Below, in pieces: positions 1 to 5,161 of a stretch of DNA of 5,161 nucleotides. The first letter of the stretch is position 1; the number at the start of each line of letters is the position of its first letter. The stretch comes from Pyramidobacter sp. Lineage in GTDB: Bacteria; Synergistota; Synergistia; Synergistales; Dethiosulfovibrionaceae. The position numbers were made by a program, and so were the translations under genes. The notes below the pieces were generated by a model, which worked only from the letters and a program-made list of their open reading frames with translations, was not told where the DNA came from and did not search any database. The stretch lies in the NCBI GenBank assembly GCA_017940445.1, contig JAGAYQ010000057.1, forward strand, positions 1 to 5,161, written 5' to 3'.

Positions 1-405
1 CACTCGCGCAGCGTAGTCGGCAACAGAGTGCATGCCCTCGATCGACAGGCCGCGGCGGGGCAGTTCGAGCTCGCTGAAGAAGTATTCGCTGATGGCGTCA
101 TTCGTCTGAGGCGTGCTGGGGACGATCGAGATTCCGCAGTTCCCCGTGATCTCAGTGGTCACGCCCTGCGCCAGCTTGCTCTCGGGCTCGTAGTCGACGA
201 GCGGACAGGCATCGGAATGCGAGTGGATGTCGATGAATCCGGGCGAGACGACTTTGCCCGCCGCGTCGATCACCGTTTTCGCCTCAGAGGCGATCTCCGG
301 CGCAACGGCAGCGATTCGTCCGTCCGCCACCGCCACATCGGCCTTCCGCGGCGCGCTCCGCACCCCGTCGACGACCGTTCCGTTCTTGATGATGAGATCA
401 TACAT
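1..405 (-). CDS. N-acyl-D-amino-acid deacylase-like amidohydrolase, N-terminal part (cut by window edge)
   Basis: This is an unbroken 135-codon frame read from the ATG at 405 to the window edge, so the rest of the gene lies to the left. The family (D-aminoacylase branch of the metal-dependent amidohydrolases) hydrolyses N-acyl-D-amino acids to a D-amino acid and a carboxylate in the cytoplasm. Residues 1-55 form the small beta-rich domain typical of amidohydrolases, opening MYDLIIKNGTVVDG. It is followed by the metal-binding strand GFIDIHSHSD (56-65), with H61 and H63 as the expected HxH ligands. The motif ITGNCG (86-91) carries C90, the cysteine that binds zinc in characterised D-aminoacylases. 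Family members are usually about 480-530 residues, so roughly a quarter is visible. No signal peptide is seen. The start is supported by AAAGGAGC (422-415) 9 nt upstream. The gene is divergent from the permease at 679. Substrate specificity (D-aminoacylase versus a related dipeptidase or other N-acyl hydrolase) cannot be settled from this part. Confidence 0.87.
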   Translation of the reverse strand, partial: MYDLIIKNGTVVDGVRSAPRKADVAVADGRIAAVAPEIASEAKTVIDAAGKVVSPGFIDIHSHSDACPLVDYEPESKLAQGVTTEITGNCGISIVPSTPQTNDAISEYFFSELELPRRGLSIEGMHSVADYAARV

Positions 406-423
406 CGTTGATGAGCTCCTTTC

Positions 424-442
424 GCAGGGGCAAAATCCCCGC
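424..442 (-). other. Small leader hairpin next to the deacylase ribosome binding site
   Basis: In the predicted leader RNA, GCGGGG and CCCC(U)GC can pair as a 6-bp GC stem with one bulged U and a six-base AU-rich loop. The stem ends directly beside the AAAGGAGC ribosome binding site. It could affect translation initiation, but it is short and could be coincidental. No riboswitch class is recognisable. Confidence 0.3.
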
Positions 443-475
443 TGATAAGATGCGATGGTGCAAACTTCACTTCTC

Positions 476-504
476 AGTATAGTAATTTTATATTTTTCTG
501 TCAA
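476..504 (-). promoter_or_regulatory. Sigma-70-type promoter of the deacylase gene
   Basis: On the minus strand, TTGACA (504-499) is a perfect -35 box. It is followed by a 17-nt spacer and TATACT (481-476), a 5/6 match to the -10 box. Transcription would begin near 469, giving a leader of about 64 nt before the ATG at 405. The fit in sequence, spacing and location makes this the clear candidate for the divergent deacylase gene. Confidence 0.8.
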
Positions 505-535
505 TGAACGGAACAGGATCATCCAAAATGACTCC

Positions 536-564
536 TTGCAGGAATAATACTTAGAGCGTATAAT
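536..564 (+). promoter_or_regulatory. Promoter of the permease-hydrolase operon
   Basis: TTGCAG (536-541, 3/6 to the -35 consensus) is separated by 17 nt from TATAAT (559-564, a perfect -10). Transcription would begin near 571, leaving a leader of about 108 nt before the start at 679. The -35 box is weaker than that of the divergent promoter, which would fit an activated or moderate promoter. Its -35 lies 31 nt from the -35 of the minus-strand promoter (505-535 between them), close enough for one regulator to act on both. Confidence 0.62.
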
Positions 565-663
565 AACAATACTCAAGCTTATAAAGTTGTTAATGTTTTT
601 ATCGAAGGACGTTTGTCTTTGCCTCAGGGCAAGGGCTGAAACGCCATATATTCTATGAGAAAA

Positions 664-668
664 AGGAG
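664..668 (+). promoter_or_regulatory. Ribosome binding site that decides the permease start
   Basis: AAAAGGAG (661-668) lies 10 nt upstream of the ATG at 679. An earlier in-frame ATG at 655 lies upstream of this site, has no such site of its own, and would add a charged octapeptide. The ATG at 672 is out of frame. The site therefore fixes 679 as the start. Confidence 0.8.
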
Positions 669-678
669 TGGATGTTTC

Positions 679-1980
679 ATGTTGTTCGGTCTGTCGCCCA
701 TTTGGGGGCTTCTGCCCCTGCTGCTGTACATTGTGCTTGCGTTCAAAAAGGGAATGCATCCTCTTGTGAACGTCGCCGTCTGCGTCCTGTTCGGCGCGAT
801 CCTGACAAAACAGCCGCTCGGTTCGCTGGGCGCGGTGATCTCCAAGAGCATGGGCTCGTTCCTCGCGCTCGTCGGACTGATCATCATGCTCGGCGCGGGA
901 CTGGGCGCCGTGCTCCGCAAGACGGGAGTCGCCGACAACATCGTCAACATCCTCATGCGCCGCATCGGCGTCTCAACGCAGAAGCGCGCCATCATCGCCA
1001 CGATGGTCTGCTCAGTCGTGCTCGTCACGCTGCTTGGCACGCTCGCCGGCGCAAACGCGATCATCGCCCCGATCGTCATCCCGCTCGTCGCCGCCGTGGG
1101 CATCTGCCCCTCGACGCTTGCCGTGATCTTCCAGGGCGCCGGTCAGACGGGTCTGTTCCTCAGCCCGTTCAGCCCGCCCATGGTCACGCTGATGGGCATC
1201 AGCGGCCTCAGCTATCCGCAGATTTTGCTCTGCGCCGGTCTCCCCATCTCGATCATCATGTGGATCGGCGTGTACTTCACAGCGCTGAGCATCCAGAAGC
1301 ACGCTGACGGTTCCGAGAAGTTCGAAGGCTCGGCCGAAGCTCCCGCCGACTACACGCCGACGCCCGCCGCGTCGCGCGCCACTGCCGCCTTCCTGATCAC
1401 GATGGCGCTGCTGGTCGCTTACGGCATCTACGCCAAGGGCGGCGCTTCCTACGTCATCATCGTCATGCTCACCGCCGCGATCGTCACCGGCGTGGCCGGC
1501 GGTCTGTCGCTGGGCGCGATCTTTGACGCGATCATGGAAGGCTGCGGCAAGATGTTCTGGCTGTACTTCATGTTCCTGCTGTTCAATCCGTTCCTCGATT
1601 TTGTCGTCAAGTCCGGCGCGTTCGGCGCGCTCGTCGATCTTCTCAAGCCCTATCTGCAGAGCACGGGCAAGCTCGGCTTCTCGCTGCTCACGGGCGCGAT
1701 CGGCGTGTTCGGCATCAACGGCGCGGCCGTCGCTCAGGCGATGATGATGAACGAGATGTTCGCAGGATTCCTTCAGCCTCTTGGCATTTCCATGCAGCTG
1801 TGGGTGCTGATCGTGCTCGTCGGGCATCAGATCACCTCGTTCGCCTACCCCGGCCTCGACATGCTGGCGCAGATGGGGCTTGCCCATGCCAAGGACGTGA
1901 AGCCGATGCTCAAGCTGGCGTACTTCGCGATCATCCCCGGCACGTTCCTTGCCATCGCGATCGGCAGCTTCCTGCTCTAG
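679..1980 (+). CDS. Polytopic ion-transporter-superfamily permease (NhaC-like Na+/H+ antiporter family)
   Basis: This 433-residue inner-membrane protein has about 11-13 hydrophobic segments in two halves. Clear ones lie near residues 5-21, 28-44, 57-79, 106-141, 180-204, 234-252, 256-275, 292-311, 333-352, 372-388 and 411-432. A hydrophilic loop at about 205-232, rich in Ala, Pro and acidic residues, separates the halves. Conserved-looking loops include GANAIIAPIVIP (124-135), the Gly/Pro/Ser-rich stretch GAGQTGLFLSPFSPP (153-167) and the glycine-rich GINGAAVAQ (345-353). The general pattern matches the ion transporter superfamily, with the NhaC/PF03553-type antiporters the closest I can name. 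The true substrate may be an organic anion, amino acid or peptide exchanged with Na+ or H+. It is the first gene of a two-gene operon, 15 nt before a beta-lactamase-fold hydrolase, which suggests that it imports that enzyme's substrate. The start at 679 is chosen for its AAAAGGAG site. The transporter call is firm and the substrate is unknown. Confidence 0.8.
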   Translation: MLFGLSPIWGLLPLLLYIVLAFKKGMHPLVNVAVCVLFGAILTKQPLGSLGAVISKSMGSFLALVGLIIMLGAGLGAVLRKTGVADNIVNILMRRIGVSTQKRAIIATMVCSVVLVTLLGTLAGANAIIAPIVIPLVAAVGICPSTLAVIFQGAGQTGLFLSPFSPPMVTLMGISGLSYPQILLCAGLPISIIMWIGVYFTALSIQKHADGSEKFEGSAEAPADYTPTPAASRATAAFLITMALLVAYGIYAKGGASYVIIVMLTAAIVTGVAGGLSLGAIFDAIMEGCGKMFWLYFMFLLFNPFLDFVVKSGAFGALVDLLKPYLQSTGKLGFSLLTGAIGVFGINGAAVAQAMMMNEMFAGFLQPLGISMQLWVLIVLVGHQITSFAYPGLDMLAQMGLAHAKDVKPMLKLAYFAIIPGTFLAIAIGSFLL

Positions 1981-1995
1981 CGTGAGGCGCTCCCC

Positions 1996-2829
1996 ATGGA
2001 CAAGCATATCCCGCAGAACGCGATCTATGAGATCCTGTCCGGGCTCAAAGGCACTATCGGGCTCTTTATCGAGCTGCTTGATACGGGTGAAAAATTCGAG
2101 ATCAATCCCGATCTGGTGTTTCCCTCGGCGAGCGTGATCAAGATCCCGATGCTGGCGCTGCTGCTCAAGGACATTCGCGAGGGCAAAGCCGACTGGAACG
2201 CACCGCGCACTGTCGCGGCAAACAACCGCGTGGGCGGCACGGGCATCCTTGCCTATCTCGATCAGAGCTACGCGCCTTCACTGAAGACGCTTGCGTTTCT
2301 GATGATCACGCTGAGCGACAACACGGCGACGAACGAGATCATGGACCTGATCGGCATCGAACGCTTCAACGAGTTCTGGAAGGCGCAGGGCTATGAGCAT
2401 ATCTCGCTCGGGCGCAAGATGCTGGACTTTGAGGCAATCAAACAGGGGCGCAACAATTACATGTGCGCCGGTGAAGCAGGACGTCTGCTTTCCCGCATTG
2501 CCCGAGGCGAATGCGGCCATCCCGATGACTGCGAGACGATCCTCGACTTCATGGCGCATCAGCAGTGCATCAACAAGCTGCCCTCGCTGCTTCCGGCGAT
2601 CCCCTCGTGGGCAAGCGCCGAAGAGCGCGCGCATCTGAAGCCGGGCACAGTGCTCGTCGCCAACAAGACGGGCGACCTCACGGGCATCCAGCACGACGTG
2701 GGCGTTTTCACGCTGCCCGACGGCCGCCGCTATGTGATCGCGATGTTCACCGGCGGGCTTGAAAGCGACCGCTGCGGCATCGAAGCGATCGCCCGCGTGT
2801 CTCGCGCCGTGTACGACGCCATGAAATAA
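1996..2829 (+). CDS. Class A beta-lactamase-fold serine hydrolase, cytoplasmic
   Basis: This 277-residue protein carries all three active-site elements of the penicillin-recognising serine hydrolases in the right order and spacing. They are S46-V-I-K49 (SxxK), S107-D-N109 (SDN) and K224-T-G226 (KTG). The closest family is the class A-like 'Beta-lactamase2' group (PF13354). The N-terminus begins MDKHIPQN with no hydrophobic signal, unlike secreted beta-lactamases, so the enzyme should act in the cytoplasm. In the omega-loop region (about 138-155) the usual R-x-E-x-x-L-N pattern is absent. The sequence reads GRKMLDFE, so if R140 aligns with Arg164 of class A enzymes, the deacylating Glu166 position is Met142. 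This argues against calling it an antibiotic-resistance enzyme; an esterase, amidase or peptidase role is more likely. It starts 15 nt after the permease stop behind a weak TGAGG site (1982-1986), so it is probably translationally coupled to it. A hairpin terminator follows at 2866. Confidence 0.88.
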   Translation: MDKHIPQNAIYEILSGLKGTIGLFIELLDTGEKFEINPDLVFPSASVIKIPMLALLLKDIREGKADWNAPRTVAANNRVGGTGILAYLDQSYAPSLKTLAFLMITLSDNTATNEIMDLIGIERFNEFWKAQGYEHISLGRKMLDFEAIKQGRNNYMCAGEAGRLLSRIARGECGHPDDCETILDFMAHQQCINKLPSLLPAIPSWASAEERAHLKPGTVLVANKTGDLTGIQHDVGVFTLPDGRRYVIAMFTGGLESDRCGIEAIARVSRAVYDAMK

Positions 2830-2865
2830 ACACAATCAGCACCGATTTTTTCATATCATTTGCAT

Positions 2866-2909
2866 AAAAAGCACGCCGCCTCGTGACCATGCGGAGCGGC
2901 GTGCTTTTT
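2866..2909 (+). terminator. Rho-independent terminator after the serine hydrolase
   Basis: GCACGCCGC (2871-2879) pairs perfectly with GCGGCGTGC (2896-2904) around a 16-nt loop. It is flanked by AAAAA (2866-2870) and TTTTT (2905-2909), which extend the stem to 14 bp and supply the U-tract. It lies 37 nt past the stop codon at 2829 and separates the first operon from the promoter at 2935. The flanking A/T runs make it symmetrical, but no minus-strand gene ends here. Confidence 0.88.
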
Positions 2910-2934
2910 GCACTTTTCAGGTCTTGATTTTTAT

Positions 2935-2963
2935 TTTACACAATCAAAACACAGTGTTATAAT
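2935..2963 (+). promoter_or_regulatory. Strong promoter with extended -10 for the permease-amidase operon
   Basis: TTTACA (2935-2940, 5/6 to the -35 consensus) is spaced 17 nt from a perfect TATAAT (2958-2963). The -10 is preceded by TG plus one base (TGTTATAAT from 2955), an extended -10. Transcription would begin near 2970, leaving a leader of about 69 nt. This is the strongest promoter in the window by consensus, so any control is more likely repression or leader-based, fitting the dyad just downstream. Confidence 0.84.
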
Positions 2964-2971
2964 TTACGCAA

Positions 2972-3015
2972 GCGCGAAAATTGATTTCACAAATTTGTGA
3001 TACATATATTCGCGC
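2972..3015 (+). promoter_or_regulatory. 44-bp imperfect dyad, candidate operator or leader hairpin
   Basis: An inner perfect 14-bp palindrome, TCACAAATTTGTGA (2987-3000), shares its centre (between 2993 and 2994) with outer arms GCGCGAA (2972-2978) and TTCGCGC (3009-3015). Over the 22 symmetric positions, 17 can pair. It lies immediately after the predicted transcription start and ends 8 nt before the AAGGGGG ribosome binding site. This would suit a repressor operator that blocks RNA polymerase, or an RNA stem with the outer 7-bp arms as its base. It has no T-tract after it, so it is not a terminator. The binding factor is not identifiable from the sequence. Confidence 0.6.
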
Positions 3016-3023
3016 AAATTTAG

Positions 3024-3030
3024 AAGGGGG
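3024..3030 (+). promoter_or_regulatory. Ribosome binding site of the amino acid permease
   Basis: AAGGGGG lies 8 nt before the ATG at 3039 and confirms that start. It sits just downstream of the 44-bp dyad, so folding of the leader could influence access to it. Confidence 0.75.
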
Positions 3031-3038
3031 TTTGAAGC

Positions 3039-4253
3039 ATGAGCAACAATGAACAGAGTTCTGCGCTGAAGGTCCACAAGCTGACGTTCTGGGAAGCCGC
3101 AATGATCGTGGTCGGAGCGAATATCGGCTCCGGCATCCTGGGTCTGGCGTATTCCAGCCGCAAGGCCGGCTGGCCGATCCTGCTGATGTGGCTGATCATC
3201 GCCGGAGTGTTCACGACGTTCTCGATGCTCTACGTGGCTGAGACGGCGCTGCGCACGAACAAGCCGCTGCAGCTGCCCGGTCTGGCTGAGCGCTACGTAG
3301 GCAAGCTGGGAGCGCTCCTCGTCTTCATCTCCGTCGCAGCCAACTCGATCGGCTGCATGATCGCCTATATGACCGGCAGCGGCCGCATCCTCGCCGCAAT
3401 GCTGGGCATCCCCAATCAGATGGGCAGCCTTATCTTCGCCGTGCCCGCGATCATCGTCGTCTGGCTTGGCCTGAAGGCCACCGGCGTGGCTGAGAAGATC
3501 ATCAGCACCGGCATGATGGTGATGGTCGGCGTGATCATCGCCGCCTCGTTCCTTTCCGACAAGGCCAATGTGAGCGGCGCGATCTACACCAACTGGACCT
3601 ACGCGGTGCCCGTCTTCAACGTCGCGATCTTCTGCTACATCGCGCAGTACGCCGTGCCCGAGATGGCACGCGGCCTGCGTCACGATCCCAAGAAACTGGC
3701 TCCCGCCATCGTCATGGGCATGTTCCTCACGGCCGTGCTGCTGGCGCTGGTGCCTCTGGCCGTGATCTCGCTCACCGGTCCTGAAAAGGTCACCGAAGTG
3801 GCGACGATCGCCTGGGGCGACGCGCTTGGCAAGTGGGCGTTCTTCGTCGCCAACATCTTCGCTCTGTGCGCCATGATGACGTCCTACTGGGCCGTCGGCG
3901 GCAGCTTCCTCACCAACATCGTCGACATGTTCCACTTCAAGGATGAGACCAACTTCTTCACGCGCCTCGTCTCCGTCATCCTCGTCTGCGTGCCTCCGTT
4001 CTATCTGGCCTACAGCGGCATGGTCGGCTTTGTTGACGCCATCTACCTGGCCGGCACCTTCGGCGGCGTCATCATGTCCATCCTGCCCGTGATGATGCTG
4101 CGCGGCGCCCGCGAATCGGGCGACGTGGAGCCTGAGTGGAAGTGCGGCTGGTACAGCGCCGGCTGTGTGCAGACGCTGCTCATCGTCCTCTTCTGCGGCG
4201 CGGCCGTGTACGCCATCTTCGACCTTCTGGGCATGCTGCCCAAGGCCTGGTAA
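3039..4253 (+). CDS. Aromatic/hydroxy amino acid permease-like transporter (APC superfamily)
   Basis: This 404-residue inner-membrane protein has about 11 membrane segments, near residues 17-38, 45-66, 88-112, 130-148, 154-172, 187-206, 221-245, 265-290, 308-326, 331-354 and 374-397. The first segment carries GANIGSGILGLAY (26-38), the glycine-rich unwound-helix motif of amino acid/H+ or Na+ symporters. This form of the motif, and a length near 400, match the TyrP/Mtr/TdcC-type HAAAP family and its AAAP relatives (PF03222/PF01490). A conserved-looking stretch, AIFCYIAQYAVPEMARGL (196-213), corresponds to the mid-protein substrate-site region of that group. The substrate is probably an aromatic or hydroxy amino acid or a derivative, but this is not proven. 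The start follows a good AAGGGGG site. It leads a two-gene operon, with an amidase starting 15 nt after its stop, so the transported compound may be that enzyme's amide substrate or its product. Confidence 0.84.
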   Translation: MSNNEQSSALKVHKLTFWEAAMIVVGANIGSGILGLAYSSRKAGWPILLMWLIIAGVFTTFSMLYVAETALRTNKPLQLPGLAERYVGKLGALLVFISVAANSIGCMIAYMTGSGRILAAMLGIPNQMGSLIFAVPAIIVVWLGLKATGVAEKIISTGMMVMVGVIIAASFLSDKANVSGAIYTNWTYAVPVFNVAIFCYIAQYAVPEMARGLRHDPKKLAPAIVMGMFLTAVLLALVPLAVISLTGPEKVTEVATIAWGDALGKWAFFVANIFALCAMMTSYWAVGGSFLTNIVDMFHFKDETNFFTRLVSVILVCVPPFYLAYSGMVGFVDAIYLAGTFGGVIMSILPVMMLRGARESGDVEPEWKCGWYSAGCVQTLLIVLFCGAAVYAIFDLLGMLPKAW

Positions 4254-4268
4254 AGCTGGTGGCCAAAC

Positions 4269-5159
4269 ATGCAGGTCTTCGCGAAAGACAAGGTCATTTT
4301 CTCGTTCAATCAGACCAATAAGCCCGTCTACTTCGTCGACGACGGCGAGATCTTCACCGTCGAGACCGACGACTGCTACAGCGGACAGATCAAGAACGAA
4401 ACGATCAAGCGCCCTGATATCGACATCTCGATCATGGACTGCTCCGTCGGCCCGATCTACGTGAACGGCGCCGAGCCGGACGACGTGCTCTGCGTCGAGA
4501 TCCTCAAGATCGACTTCGCGCCTCAGGGCGTGATGGTCACGTCGAAGGGCTTGGGCGTGCTCGGCGAGAAGATCACCGAGCCGAACACCAAGATCATCCC
4601 GATCTCGGGCGGCTACGCGCACTTCGCGCCGGGGATCGACCTGCCGCTGACGCCGATGATGGGCGTGATCGGCGTGGCGCCGCGTTCCGGCGACATCCAT
4701 TGCGCTGTTCCCGGTGACCACGGCAGCAACATGGACACCAAAATCATCACCGTCGGAAGCAAAGTGTATCTGCCCGTCGCCGTCAAGGGCGCGCTTCTGG
4801 CCGTCGGCGACCTGCACGCCTGCATGGGCGACGGCGAGCTGAGCGGCACCGGCATCGAGACAGCCGGCAAGATCCTCATGAAAGTGACCGTGCTCAAGGG
4901 CACGCGTCTGGAGCGTCCCATGGTGGAGACGGCCGACAGCATGTACACGATCGCTTCGGCAGCCGACTTCAAGGAAGGCGTCCACGCCGCAGTCGAGGAC
5001 ATGGTGAACTACCTGATGAAGAAGACCGGACTGAGCTTCCCTGACGCCTACCGTCTGCTCAGCGCCACCTGCGACATCCAGGTCAGCCAGGTCGTCAACG
5101 ATCTGCACACCTTCCGCGTCCGCGCGCCCAAGGCCTTGCTCCATCTGGGCGGGATCTAA
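4269..5159 (+). CDS. Acetamidase/formamidase family protein (FmdA/AmdA)
   Basis: This complete 296-residue protein of the FmdA_AmdA family (PF03069) would hydrolyse small amides such as formamide or acetamide to ammonia and a carboxylate in the cytoplasm. Family signatures are clear. They include ETDDCYSGQI (32-41) with D34/D35, PMMGVIGVAP (129-138), GDIHCAVPGDHGSNMDTK (141-158) with H144 and H151, and GDLHACMGDGELSGTGIE (180-197) with H183. These His/Asp residues form the metal-dependent active site in the family. Length is normal for the roughly 300-residue bacterial members, and there is no signal peptide. The start lies 15 nt after the permease stop with only a weak GGTGG (4258-4262) upstream, suggesting translational coupling. 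Stop TAA is at 5157-5159, and any downstream operon member lies outside the window. Pairing with an amino acid permease suggests the substrate may be an amide or N-formyl derivative related to an amino acid, which is inference. Confidence 0.92.
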   Translation: MQVFAKDKVIFSFNQTNKPVYFVDDGEIFTVETDDCYSGQIKNETIKRPDIDISIMDCSVGPIYVNGAEPDDVLCVEILKIDFAPQGVMVTSKGLGVLGEKITEPNTKIIPISGGYAHFAPGIDLPLTPMMGVIGVAPRSGDIHCAVPGDHGSNMDTKIITVGSKVYLPVAVKGALLAVGDLHACMGDGELSGTGIETAGKILMKVTVLKGTRLERPMVETADSMYTIASAADFKEGVHAAVEDMVNYLMKKTGLSFPDAYRLLSATCDIQVSQVVNDLHTFRVRAPKALLHLGGI

Positions 5160-5161
5160 GC

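Noticed and set aside
28..411. Plus-strand open frame of 127 codons over the deacylase region
   Set aside because: It overlaps the amidohydrolase coding sequence on the opposite strand, which has clear HxH and GNCG motifs, a good ribosome binding site and a promoter. The plus-strand product is Arg/Asp-rich with no motif.
564..592. Inverted repeat TAACAA...TTGTTA around an AAGCTT in the first operon leader
   Set aside because: The arms are only 6 bp, AT-rich, and the inner symmetric positions do not pair. This is expected by chance in AT-rich DNA.
655..678. Alternative upstream ATG for the first permease
   Set aside because: The AAAAGGAG ribosome binding site lies inside this extension and points to the ATG at 679. 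The extra residues are charged and precede the first membrane segment without purpose.
1012..2007. Minus-strand open frame of 331 codons opposite the first permease
   Set aside because: It is in codon register with the permease and rich in charged residues with no recognisable domain. It ends where the sense gene uses its one TCA serine codon in that stretch.
1996..2829. Antibiotic-resistance beta-lactamase
   Set aside because: It has no signal peptide, the usual omega-loop R-x-E-x-x-L-N pattern is missing, and the operon partner is a permease. A metabolic hydrolase fits better.
2987..3000. CRP/FNR-type binding site
   Set aside because: CRP sites are TGTGA-N6-TCACA. Here the half-sites are in the reverse order (TCACA-N4-TGTGA), and no TTGAT-N4-ATCAA FNR pattern is present. 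The palindrome is kept as an unassigned operator or hairpin.
2964..5144. Minus-strand open frame of 726 codons
   Set aside because: It runs in register opposite two well-supported genes, encodes a low-complexity His/Asp/Arg-rich product, has no family motif, and reads through the promoter-leader region. It is a codon-bias shadow.

Overview
The window holds four complete genes and one partial gene, all with clear family-level identities. Coding DNA is GC-rich with a strong third-position G/C bias, and the spacers are AT-rich. The genes use purine-rich Shine-Dalgarno sites and near-consensus sigma-70 type promoters. The content (amide and acyl-amino-acid hydrolases paired with membrane permeases) suits an amino-acid- or peptide-fermenting bacterium. 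A Synergistota-type anaerobe is my best guess, held weakly because no phylogenetic marker is present.

Layout. Positions 1-405 (minus strand) are the first 135 codons of an N-acyl-D-amino-acid deacylase-like amidohydrolase, cut by the window edge. Positions 406-678 are an AT-rich divergent spacer with a promoter on each strand. Positions 679-1980 (plus) encode a polytopic ion-transporter-superfamily permease (NhaC-like). After 15 nt, positions 1996-2829 (plus) encode a class A beta-lactamase-fold serine hydrolase without a signal peptide. A strong hairpin terminator at 2866-2909 ends this unit. Positions 2935-2963 form a strong promoter with an extended -10. It is followed by a 44-bp dyad (2972-3015) that looks like an operator or a leader hairpin. 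Positions 3039-4253 (plus) encode an aromatic/hydroxy amino acid permease-like transporter. After another 15 nt, positions 4269-5159 (plus) encode an acetamidase/formamidase-family hydrolase that ends 2 nt before the window edge.

How the genes may work together. The window reads as two successive 'permease plus cytoplasmic amide hydrolase' units, with a third amide hydrolase transcribed divergently. Substrates could be taken up by the permeases and cleaved inside the cell: N-acyl-D-amino acids by the deacylase, a peptide, amide or ester by the beta-lactamase-fold enzyme, and a small primary amide or formamide by the FmdA/AmdA enzyme. The family assignments rest on motifs visible in the translations. 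The shared physiological role is inference.

No RNA genes, mobile elements, CRISPR arrays or attachment sites were seen. The long antisense reading frames are codon-bias shadows, not genes.
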